From the NCBI GenBank assembly GCA_022592435.1, contig JABYQS010000068.1, positions 1 to 64,000 of the forward strand: a DNA stretch of 64,000 nt, given 5' to 3'. The notes under the pieces are model-generated. The model ran no database searches. It was not told the DNA's origin and saw only the letters and a program-made list of their open reading frames with translations. The translations under genes were made by a program, and so were the position numbers. Shown here piece after piece: positions 34,145 through 45,155 of this stretch. This stretch comes from Cerioporus squamosus. Its lineage: Eukaryota > Basidiomycota > Agaricomycetes > Polyporales > Polyporaceae. Every line of letters starts with the position of its first letter. Position 1 is the first letter of the stretch.

Positions 34145-34849
34145 GCTCCGTTAGTGAAGGGTAGGCTCCGTATACTGGTCGGGGGCGGATGCTTGAGGTA
34201 CGAGCGGAGGAGGACAGCTAGAGCCCGGGCCCGAGCCAGGTGCAGGTTCGAAGACCGTAGGGAACGAGGTGCTGGAGGTCCAGCGCGCAGGCCGAACATA
34301 AGTTGATGTGGGCGCACGGGCGGCGATGTGCGGATACCAGGTCTCCATCCCGAGTCTAGTCTGGATGCTCTTACTTCCATGCAAGCTGCGTCGGCAACAC
34401 CGCTCAGTACCGTGAAGTCACCGCTATGCCGTTTTCAACTTCGACATGGCGGGACATGGTGGCGGCGCGCCTCTCCAGTGCAGACAAACGCATACATAGA
34501 AGGCATAAGAGCGTAGGCGCAGCGGTTCGAGCTGGTTTCTAGTAAGGGCATCGGAATCATGGTCGCCGTACGCAGCAGTGAGCAAGACGACGGACGTAGA
34601 TGCCAGCATACGCGTCGGACATCCCTGCGGCGGCGCGTCGCGTCACGCCCACGTGCCAGTGACACGTCCGTCTCGAAAAAGTCGTGTCGTCAGCGATCTT
34701 GGGCCTCTCGCCTGCTTACAGCCACCTATATTGTATCAGCTTTGGCTAGCGAGCAAGAGCCTCCTTCTCCCCTCCTGCCTCCGCCATGGGGATTCTGCCA
34801 TCCGCCCACGGACGAGCACCCCAACGCTCCCGTCGTCTCAGGCTCCAGG
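34145..34849. other. intergenic region left of the tandem array
   Basis: No gene was assigned. Open frames on both strands lack family motifs. Confidence 0.4.
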
Positions 34850-35020
34850 GCGTTGCGGGACATGGACGTGGCGATCGCAAACATAACTGGCCATCCTCAG
34901 TGTCGTCCCAGGCGTGTGCTTCATGATAGATCTCCGGCTGGTCATGCTTCAAGCTGCCGATGGTGTGCGGCCAGTCTTGGACATAGGAATCACAGAGAGT
35001 CCCGGACACTTTGTCGCTCG
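34850..35020. repeat. diverged left flank of the tandem array
   Basis: This stretch resembles the last 170 bp of the array unit (43500-43675) with many substitutions and small gaps, for example gacatggacgtggcga against gacacggacgtggcga. On the minus strand both versions keep one reading frame: ASDKVSGTLCDSYVQDWPHT here and ASYKASGTLCGPYVQDLPHT in the unit. It is an older relative of the unit end. Confidence 0.65.
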
Positions 35021-35463
35021 CCTCGATGATCGGAGCAGATAGGAGACTAGGAAGGGTGTTCTGAGCGGGCCCGGGCGCGTTAATGACCTAGGGAGGATTG
35101 TCCATCGCAAAGCTGGCCATGCGGCGAACAGTAGTACAGGAGTGAAGTCAGAACAGCGGTAGATGGAGCTCAGACGAGCGCCATAGAGTTCTTCAAGCTG
35201 TTTCCTCGGATGCACAAGGCGAATAAGGCGGTAAGTTGCACGATACACGGCTGCTCCTGCTAGAATGCTACAGGTGAGTGCAAAGCATACTGAGGTTGCG
35301 GGGAGAGCCATTGAGCCTGAATTGAAGTCGCACTGACTGCCATGCATCCTGAGTCCATAGACGTGTATAGCTGTGTGCATGTTTCCTTCGTTGTATTTGC
35401 GATCGCTGATAAACCAATGCGTAAGATACCTCGCCTTCCACCTCCCTCGTCCGTCCGCCCCGG

Positions 35464-36500
35464 TCACAAGTCCAGCACCCTCCTCGAGAACTGCCACACC
35501 GCAAAGCTGACCGCCTTCATCGGCACGACCTTGAGGTACCCGATGCTCAGCCCGACATAGAACCCCCTCCACCCGCTCGCTGCCCAGACCCCGCGCACGG
35601 TCTCGCCCCAGCGAAGCCACCTGTCCGGGCGCGTGAGCCCCCCGACTTGCATGCGGCGCCGGACGACCTCGAACGGGTACGAGACTGTCTGGGCAAGCGC
35701 GCCTGCGACGGCACCAATGGAAAGGTCTGCGAGCGGGGTCGCTTTCGCTTTCCGCTTCCCGTGCGCGTCCGGTGCGGGGGCGGGGAGGAGGGTGGCGCGG
35801 AGGAAGCCCCAGGCGAGGAAGGAGGTGCCGGCATAGGGAATCATGCCTGCCACAGTAACAGTGAAGCCGCGGTAGAATTTAAGGATGGGAAAGCGGGCGA
35901 ACACGCTGGTGGAGGACGGTGACAGGGACGGGGATGCGCCGGGGTGCGTGGGCGAGCTGGGGAGCGGGGATGCGGACGAGCCGCGGGTCGCGCCTTCGGC
36001 ATAGATGCCGCGCATGACGAAGAGGAAAGACGGGCGGTGGGACGCACCGGGGGTGGAACGCGTCGCATACGCCATGCGGACACGGACGAGCTCGAGCGGG
36101 TATGTGAAGAGGACGGAGGTGACGCCGGAGATGGCGCCAGCGGTGAAGCGTCGGAGGTTCGTCTGCGAGGCGGGGGTGGGCATAAGGAGGGCCTCCGCCT
36201 GGTCGTAGGTCATGAAGTTGATCGCGGCGTAGGGGAAGATGCGGAGGAGCGTCGCGGAGTGGCCCTGGAACAGCCCGCGGACGCCATTCTCGCGGTAGAT
36301 CTGCGCCGCGGCACGGAAGCACCGCTCCAGGTGCCCGCGTACTTCTGAAAGTCGGGATTCGAGGCCTGGAAGAGGATCTTGACGCGGTCGAGCGGGGCGA
36401 CGACGGTCTTGGCCACGCAGCCCGCGATGCCGCCTGCGAGTCCCGAGCGGAGGACGTACTGAAGGCGCTGCCTATCGTGAAGGGACCCATCGGTGCGCAT
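35464..36500 (-). CDS. LEU5: mitochondrial CoA-carrier-like (SLC25) gene, unit 1, one frame break
   Basis: A single-exon gene of about 345 codons. It opens [20 protein letters not shown]. Carrier motifs include [20 protein letters not shown] (first PX[DE]XX[KR]), [33 protein letters not shown] (second), [20 protein letters not shown] and [15 protein letters not shown] (third), ending QFSRRVLDL. The [14 protein letters not shown] block and [11 protein letters not shown] point to the LEU5/SLC25A16/SLC25A42 group, which moves coenzyme A or related nucleotides across the inner mitochondrial membrane. In this copy one A is missing in an A-run near 36317 relative to unit 3, breaking the frame after GTWSGA. 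The rest is open. Confidence 0.8.
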
Positions 36501-39500
36501 TCGGGTAGTCTGTTCTGTCTCTTCGGTTCATGGCAGCGGACTGCGGCTTCGTGTGTGGTGCTGTGCAGATGTAGGCTGAGATGAGTGTGGGGAGGAGGAG
36601 GAGGCAAAAGCCATGTTCCGGTAGGTCGGTCCCGGCCGGCGTCTGGCTAGCCAAGACGTCATCGTCAGCCCAGCCCGGACTGCAGCTCGTCTGCTGCTGC
36701 CCTCGCGGCTCGTGTCGCTTCTCTGGCGACGCCCATGCCCGCCCTTCTCTGTGCATGTCCTGACGGCATCCGTCCCACCGTCCCGCCTGCCCGACTCTCT
36801 GTCCGCCCTGCAGCTTGCGCACTCCGCTTTGCAGATGCGTGCTCTTGTCCTTCCTCACTCTCCTTCGCTCCCCTGTGCTCTCTCGTCCTCTCATCTCTTG
36901 CTCGTCATCTGCACCCGTCCCTCGAACTCGCCTTCATCCCCTCTATCTATTGCCGGCATACAAATCCTGCGCATACCAGCGGCCATAATCTGCCGCACGC
37001 TCGGCGCACCTACCTCGCAAGACTGGACAGCCAAGACGAAGTTGCTGTAGCTAGGGAGGATGTCGGTTGGGTCAGTAAAACACAGAACTCACGAGGTATG
37101 TCGCATCTTCACCTTCTCTTCTCTTCCCCCCGTTCGTCGACTGGTGTCGAGTGGCCTCGCCTCCACGCTCCGCAGCCATCCGCATGCATATAACCCGCTC
37201 AGACGTCGCAGAGACCGACCTTTGCAGCAAGTATTGGGTGTACCGTGACACTACCGCGAACGCAATCGACCCACTCGAGTCGCGTCGCACTGAGAAGACG
37301 TGCACGCTATGTGCCCTCCTGCTCATCTGCGTGCACCAGACTGACGATTCACCAGGTACGTCTGCACGCTGTCTCTCGGTACAGTAGGCACATACAGGAC
37401 ACGCAAGGTACATTGAATCATTACTTGTTGACCTTGTTACATGATCTATACTGATTATGCTCTCGATCCAGTATGTCCTCCTGCGGCCCATTCCTTTGCG
37501 TTCGCGTGTGCAAGAGCGCGTTGGGTACTCGCCAACTCGCCGCATCCCCTTCTCTCCCCCATTCTCCTCTTCGTCTCGCTCACGAAAGGCACAGCCGGCG
37601 CCGCCGTCAGGACCGCAGCGGCGACGCCGTGCATGCTCGAGCACACAGCGCCGCGGCAGGCTGTCCTCCTGGGTCTACTCGCCAAGCCACGCGCCATGGT
37701 CTTCCCCACGCACCTCACCTCGTCTTTGCGCCACGGGACACTCTGGCGCCGCTGCTCTCGCCTGATACACCCCGCTCACGACACGACACTACGACGGCTG
37801 CACGGAGACGCCTCGGCGCCACTTTCTGATACCTCGGACACTACGCTTGCCCGTCACGGACAGTCGCCCAGCCAACGCTGCACCCGCCGCCCGACGTACA
37901 AGGCTCACCCGGAAACCAGCGGCCGCAATGTGCAGCCGTCCTCGCAGTTGGCAGCGCAAGACGCTGCCGTCTTATTGCCTGCGAACAGCCCGCGCCCGGC
38001 ACGACGACGTCTGCATGTCGCGGCCGCCGGTATATGTGCTGGTCAACAAGTACACGGTGAGTGGGATGCAACGCAATGAGTGGCTGGGAGACTTACCTGA
38101 GCCGCGACGACTCGAAATAACACGCTGTCAGCGCGTCTGCTATGTTACAGGGTACAGGTACGTCTATTCGACTCGGAGCTCTCTCGGCGTCTTCGTCCCC
38201 CTCGCGCTCTCCAGCCGTCTGCCCTCGACGCAGTCTCCCGGCATCCTGGCGTATGTATCGCGCCCGATGCAGACGTTCCTGGGATGCCGATGTAAGATGT
38301 CGTCAGCTGGATGAACACGCACGGGTAAGCTTACTCACCGCGTCCGTGGTGCCCGCCGAAAGCCGCGTCGCGTCAGTTGCGGTTTTCGTGTACGAATTAC
38401 GCGGTGCGTGCCTCGACGGTCCTCTGGTGCACGATATGGCCAGCCGGCCGGGCGACGCGAGAGCGGCGACATAGATGGCGAGAGGAGCGGCTGTCAAGGT
38501 GGGTGAGCGAGAGCACGCTGGAGGGGATAGGGAAAGGTGGGTGGCGACGACACAAAGAATACAGGGAGGACGAGGAGAAACGGGAGCCGTCAAGGTGGGT
38601 GCGCGTGCAGAGGTGGGCAGGCGCGTCGAACTCACTCATCTTCGCAGTCGTTATAGGGTCTCTGTCGGATGACACATGCGCGTACTCGGCTCATGAAGCC
38701 ATGCGCAGTGCTCACTGCTGTCCACCGCCCGATTGCGTGCAGGCGACGTCACAGACAAGCGGCTGTCACGAGCATCATGCACGTTCGCTGGCTGTTTGCG
38801 CTCGGGTCGAGCGGGCGCGGCGAGGGATCGTTCCAGTAGGTCGGTCTGATGTCGGTACGCATGGCTAACCATCCACCTGTCAGCACGTCGAGAGCAGTAC
38901 CTGAGTAGAAGTTACGCACCGGTTGTGGTCGCTTCCTGCTCGTCCTGCATGCTCGCGCCCGAGCTGAATAGAATTTCGTTCTTCCAGTCTGTAACCGTGT
39001 CCGACGTGTGCCAGTGTGCCTCAGGGTGGGTCGCTCCACAACGTCCTTGCAATGTGTGCTTCAACTCCACTAGCAGCCGGCTGCTGGTCTCTTGTTAGAT
39101 CGTTTGCAAGGGTCCCTTGGTCAGGCAATGGGAGAGTGGATGACTGCTGCTTTGCAAGCGTAAGAAGTTGAGTCTCGGCTCTCGAGCGATGCGCCAGCCG
39201 TGGTTGCAGGCAGCGACCAGGGACGACGGCGTCGATTTCGCGCTATTTCGCTTCCGGGTCTTGCAGTATCCAGTACTTGGGCCGATTCATTGCTTCGTGA
39301 CAACCACTTGAATGCGTGACGGGTTTCTCGGCCGAGATGTGTTCTGTCCTTGAGGCTTGCATTGATGGTTGCTCCGATTCCCGGGAGACAGTGGTCTTGA
39401 GGCTGCGCTCTATCCAACTTGCTGAACTGTGCCATGTCCATGCTAACTTCCAGGACTGCCTCCAATGCCCACCCCACAAGGCCAGCCTGGCAAGTTGCGC

Positions 39501-42500
39501 TTGAGTACAAGTCATGACACTGGGCGAAAACTTCGCAACCAGGAACTTCGAGAATCCGAGTTGTAGTAGACAGGACGCGTGAGATCGGTGGGAAGCCTGA
39601 GGCTGAAGGAAAGCGTGCGGTGATGCCGGGAGCTGAGGTTTACCGAGCGATCATACAGCGGCCAGGCTGGGAGCCGGTTTCTGTCGCACGCAGTGTGAGG
39701 AGTCTGTTGGGATAAGAATTTAACATCTTGAGAAGACATACATACGGTAGTACTACATTGAAGTCAGACGGAGACTACTGTACAAGCCCGATCCGCTCCT
39801 CGACTTGAAGAGCCCGCTTTGCGGCAGAGATGAAGGACATGCAAGGCAGAGATACTTTGCATGTCCCTAGGTGTATGAATGGCAGACTCGGAGTCGTTCC
39901 AATCTTACGTAGCACAAGGCCGGGACTCGAATGGCTTGAACATTTGCCGACTCTATCGCAAGAAACTCGGACTGCTGCTTGATTGGTACAGCCAAAACAT
40001 GGCAACGACCTTTCTGGTGTGTTGAAGATCGCGTCCCATGCGTCCAAGGGAGCCATGCGCGAGCTCGGCTGCGTATCAACGTACCTAATGTACCGATCTC
40101 CTGCGGCGACTTCCTTGGGACTCGGAGCGGCATAGAGACAATAGGCGCGTCGATCCCGGGCTCGTTCATTGCGCAACTTGAGAGACACTGCAGCTCCCTG
40201 AATACGCTCGCATCTGAAGGGGCATTAGCCACCGTGAACCTCGTCTGCAGTCCTCCAACGGAGCTGGAGCTGAGGGTTTACTAGCTTCGCTACTCAACCC
40301 CAGGTCATTGACGGTTACCGGGCAGTCTGGAAGCGGAGGTTGTTAGTTCCTCAATGTTCCGGCCGAAAGAAACCCGGAGGCGAGCAGGACTAAGGATACG
40401 TACCGAGTAGAATAGCCGTAAGCACAAGGCTCGGCAGGGATCATGACATAACGCAGATTGGGTCCCAGTACACTTGATGAAGTCCCCGTGTGCAACTGGT
40501 TGTCCCAGAACGTGAGGATCAAGCTGCAGTAATCAGAAGCGGCGCAGCATGAGTCTCTACGCACCTAGCCGCTGGGAGAGACTCGTCTTCATGAGGAAGC
40601 GGAGCCGCTTTGCGTCACGAAATGGCACTACATGAGACCTGTTGAATGTGCATGCCGCATGACTTGTCAGCGTGCTGAAACAAGCGACGTCGCTCCTATG
40701 TACTCTCTGAACTCCCAGCAGCCCCAGTCATGCTGAGCCCTCCCTTTGCCCTATGACATCTCCTCCTGTTCTAGCCTTCGCTCTACTAGACTGGCCCCGG
40801 TCGCACCTTCTGCTGTGATCCTGGCCGTAGAGAGTCCTGTTTGCGCCTCTCCCGAGTACCTACTCGGCTGCAGGAAGCAAAGACCGAGAGTTCATTGACG
40901 TTCGCAGAGCGCGCTGAGAGAGCCGCCTGGACGAGAGATACGTACCGATACCTGTGGTCGTTCACGCGAGACTCGGTTGAGCCCGGGAGAGAGCTCGGGC
41001 CACTAGTCGGCAGTGTCATGACACTTGCCGTCGCATATTCCGGGCTAGGCCGAAATGCTGTCTGCCTGTGAGAGTTCAGGCTATCAACTGCGAGAACGGT
41101 GCGCGCGCAATGGGAGTAGGGCAGTACCTTGAATCCGAACTCGAAAGGCCCGACGCACCGGATTTGCGATTCTAGTACGTAGGACAGCCTGTACGATTCC
41201 CGATAAATGAGCATCTCACTTCGAGTGACCAGGCGAGAATGCGCACCTCAGGCTGCCAGACTATGGCCACAGCATCATCCCTATACGGAAGGCGAAGAAT
41301 CGGTGCGGAGAAAGCTTCGCGTCCGGTACGGGAGACCGGTTCATCGTGCTGCGTGCATGTGTCACTTGTCTCCGCGCTGCAAGCCATCATGATGTTGCTG
41401 TACGTACCTTACGGCAGTTCTGTAATTACGCTACTGTATTCACGGAGTCTTCCCTCCGGAATGAGCTCGTGCTGGCCCCGAGCCGGTCTGCTCGCTGCAT
41501 CGCGGTCTTTTAGTCTTGTCCACCAAGTTACCTGTCTGGACCCTAGTCGTGCCGCTCATGCCTCGTCCTCGAAGCCCTCGTAGCCATAATGCGTTAGAAA
41601 AGCGTTGAGCCGCAGGAATACCAGGTAGCATGAGTGCGTACCTGTGTCGAGAACTGGCGTCCGAGTCCGCCCGGAATGCGCGAAGCTGAGCGGAGGCCTC
41701 GGAACACGTCCGAGTCTCTTTCTGGTACGGCGAAAGCCGCCTGGATTAGCAGGCGACGTCGCGGGTACAGCCGTCAGGAATGTTATGGGAATGTCCCACA
41801 GAGTGGCGATTTGTTGCCGTCGTGTTTGCTCTCACCACGGGTCAACTCGAGCAATTCAACCGTGTATACTTGCCTGTATTGCGAGAAAGTCGGTCGACGA
41901 ACCAGTCGTTCCACTTCTGGTACAGGAGAGCTGCCTGGAAAGTCGTGTTGTGCGCGCGTGATGAGCTGTGTGTAGCCGGAGCGAAGCGGGTGCATGCCGG
42001 TCTGAACACTCGCGTTGCAGGAGCTTGAGCCGAAGACAGTCCCGGCAATGGTACGCTAGCCTGAGACTGTCTGGACAGTAGAGTCAGCGTGTCATTCGCG
42101 ACACGAGAAGCGAGCGACGTCCCTGCTCCATGTCCGGAATTGTGCGGCCGCTCGAAGTCTTCATGCTCTGGAGCACCCGGCGTGTTTGCTTCTACCCTGT
42201 TTTCCCCTTCGCTCTTGACCGCCCTGGCTCTCCCGTCCGCTGCTCGTTTTCCGCCGCTACGTATCCTTCTGACCGTGCTCTCCCTTCCAGCATTCGACGG
42301 CGCAACTGGTGCGACTACGATCAAACTGCCTGGAACGAGCACGAGAAAACACGCCGGGTCAGTACTGCAGTCGCCGAAGTGAGAAACCGAGGTGAGTGCG
42401 CTGATAATCAGAGCAATTGTACGCACACATACCTCCGGCCGCTACAGTGTGAAAGCACCGGCCTTCGAGTGTCCTGCACAATGCCTGCTGAGGTATGCGG

Positions 42501-43675
42501 ATTCCCTGCGCGGACGTGTCGACGTCGCCATCGAGAACCCAGCTCCCCGCGAACTTGGATGTCTTGCGCCCTCCTCATCGATCTGTCTCAGGCGTGTCTA
42601 GAGAGCTTGCATCTTTTCTGATCAGCATGGGTTCTCAGCTGACGACAGGTCGCGCAAGCAGCAATGCTCTGGCATGATATGCCATGTCGGCGGATCTGAG
42701 GACCAGGGCGTGTGGCCGGGCGAGGAAGTGCAGATCCAGCGAGTGGAGGGTCTCAGTGGTGACGAGTGCGTCCGTGCTTTCTAGAGTAGCCTCTGTTGTC
42801 CGTAGTGTAGGTACATACTCGCGGTCGTGGTGGTGGTGGTCGAGTCGAGAGCGCTGGCATGCTGTGCACTCGTACTCGACCGTGTATTTACCCGTTCAGG
42901 CTGCGTCCGCGATGTTCTGTAGTACTGCTGCTTGTCTTCACTGCGCTTCATGCGAACCCGGAGAGACGGAGGAGGTCAGAAAATATATTAGTTGCTGCGC
43001 TACTACACGCGTGCTAGACAGCGCCTGCGGTGTGGCTAACGTCCGAGAAGCAAACGAAAGCGTCCGAAAAGCGGGAACGCACCGCGCCGGGTGGTTCCTC
43101 GCTTCACGACGGCGCGCCCTGCACTTCCGCACCCCGCACTGTGCAACGTCCTGCACCTCTCCCTCTCCCTCCTCGTATCCCGGCATGCTCGTCGTAGACA
43201 TGACCTGCAGACACCGAGTGAGCGGACAGACACGCGAGGAAGATCGACGCACCTCGGAGTCTGAGGAAAGTCCCCACAGAGGTCGTCTATCGTGTGCAGA
43301 CGACCCCGTCCGCGCGGCACAGTACAGCGAGAAAACACCCTCCGGCACTGTATCCCCACGAAACTCCTTAAGGTCTGCAATCCTGCTCTGGACGGAAATC
43401 CTCGCTTGCCCAGAGTGGACTCCTGCGTGCCCCGCGACCGGGTCGATCCCCCACTCGGCTCCGTACCGTGCGGCCGTAGCATGCGTCTCGGACTCGGTCC
43501 AGTTCGTTCAGGGACACGGACGTGGCGAGTCCAGTCAGAACCGCCTCAGCGTCGTCCCCGGTGTGTTCAAACTCTTCCTGAAAGATCTCCGGCCGGTCAT
43601 GCTTCGTGCGGCCGATGGTATGCGGCAAGTCTTGAACATAGGGACCACAGAGAGTCCCGGACGCTTTGTAGCTCG
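36501..43675. other. 7.2-kb spacer of unit 1, no recognised gene
   Basis: This was read on both strands. Several frames of 100-210 codons persist in all units (for example 37441-38079 plus, 40786-41214 minus, 41842-42426 minus), but persistence alone means little at near-identity. None carries a motif I know. A TATA-like word (catataac) lies near 37185. A (gtg)n run sits near 42829. The only frame with comparative support is the minus-strand stretch near 43500-43675 shared with the diverged flank at 34850-35020. Confidence 0.45.
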
Positions 43676-44118
43676 CCTCGATGATCGGAGCAGATAGGAG
43701 ACTAGGAAGGGTGTTCTGAGCGGGCCCGGGCGCGTTAATGACCTAGGGAGGATTGTCCATCGCAAAGCTGGCCATGCGGCGAACAGTAGTACAGGAGTGA
43801 AGTCAGAACAGCGGTAGATGGAACTCAGACGAGCGCCATAGAGTTCTTCAAGCTGTTTCCTCGGATGCACAAGGCGAATAAGGCGGTAAGTTGCACGATA
43901 CACGGCTGTTCCTGCTAGAATGCTACGGGTGAGTGCGAAGCATATTGAGGTTGCGGGGAGAGCCATTGAGCCTGAATTGAAGTCGCACTGACTGCCATGC
44001 ATCCTGAGTCCATAGACGTGTATAGCTGTGTGCATGTTTCCTTCGTTGTATTTGCGATCGCTGATAAACCAATGCGTAAGATACCTCGCCTTCCACCTCC
44101 CTCGTCCGTCCGCCCCGG

Positions 44119-45155
44119 TCACAAGTCCAGCACCCTCCTCGAGAACTGCCACACCGCAAAGCTGACCGCCTTCATCGGCACGACCTTGAGGTACCCGATG
44201 CTCAGACCCACATAGAACCCCCTCCACCCGCTCGCTGCCCAGACCCCGCGCACGGTCTCGCCCCAGCGAAGCCACCTGTCCGGGCGCGTGAGCCCCCCGA
44301 CTTGCATGCGGCGCCGGACGACCTCGAACGGGTACGAGACTGTCTGGGCAAGCGCGCCTGCGACGGCACCAATGGAAAGGTCTGCGAGCGGGGTCGCTTT
44401 CGCTTTCCGCTTCCCGTGCGCGTCCGGTGCGGGGGCGGGGAGGAGGGTGGCGCGGAGGAAGCCCCAGGCGAGGAAGGAGGTGCCGGCATAGGGAATCATG
44501 CCTGCCACAGTAACAGTGAAGCCGCGGTAGAATTTAAGGATGGGAAAGCGGGCGAACACGCTGGTGGAGGACGGTGACAGGGACGGGGATGCGCCGGGGT
44601 GCGTGGGCGAGCTGGGGAGCGGGGATGCGGACGAGCCGCGGGTCGCGCCTTCGGCATAGATGCCGCGCATGACGAAGAGGAAAGACGGGCGGTGGGACGC
44701 ACCGGGGTGGAACGCGTCGCATACGCCATGCGGACACGGACGAGCTCGAGCGGGTACGTGAAGAGGACGGAGGTGACGCCGGAGATGGCGCCAGCGGTGA
44801 AGCGGCGGAGGTTGGTCTGCGAGGCGGGGGTGGGCATAAGGAGGGCCTCCGCCTGGTCGTAGGTCATGAAGTTGATCGCGGCGTAGGGGAAGATGCGGAG
44901 GAGCGTCGCGGAGTGGCCCTGGAACAGCCCGCGGACGCCATTCTCGCGGTAAATCTGCGCCGCGGCACGGAAGGCACCGCTCCAGGTGCCCGCGTACTTC
45001 TGAAAGTCCGGGTTCGACGCCTGGAAGAGGATCTTGACGCGGTCGAGCGGGGCGACGACGGTCTTGGCCACGCAGCCCGCGATGCCGCCTGCGAGTCCCG
45101 AGCGGAGGACGTACTGAAGGCGCTGCCTATCGTGAAGGGACCCATCGGTGCGCAT
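44119..45155 (-). CDS. LEU5: mitochondrial CoA-carrier-like (SLC25) gene, unit 2, one frame break
   Basis: This is the same gene as in unit 1. The N-terminal two thirds is open without interruption from [20 protein letters not shown] through [20 protein letters not shown] and [13 protein letters not shown]. The G-run at 44704-44707 has four G where unit 1 has five (in the YATRSTPG codons), which breaks the frame there. Downstream motifs ([27 protein letters not shown]) are intact in the shifted frame. The lesion differs from that in unit 1. Confidence 0.8.

Larger units (their letters stand above)
35021..43675. repeat. tandem array unit 1 (8655 bp)
   Basis: The anchor word cctcgatgatcggagcagat recurs at 35021, 43676, 52386 and 61021 in the same orientation. 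The unit holds the carrier gene (35464-36500, minus) followed by about 7.2 kb of unassigned DNA. Units 1 and 2 appear identical over long stretches apart from scattered substitutions and small indels. The unit has no terminal repeats, so it looks like a segmental tandem duplication rather than a transposon. Confidence 0.95.

Noticed and set aside
37441..38079. 212-codon plus-strand frame conserved in all array units
   Set aside because: Conservation is trivial at near-identity, two other frames overlap it openly, and no motif is present.
42826..42842. (gtg)n run as a functional microsatellite
   Set aside because: Only about five triplets; not unusual.
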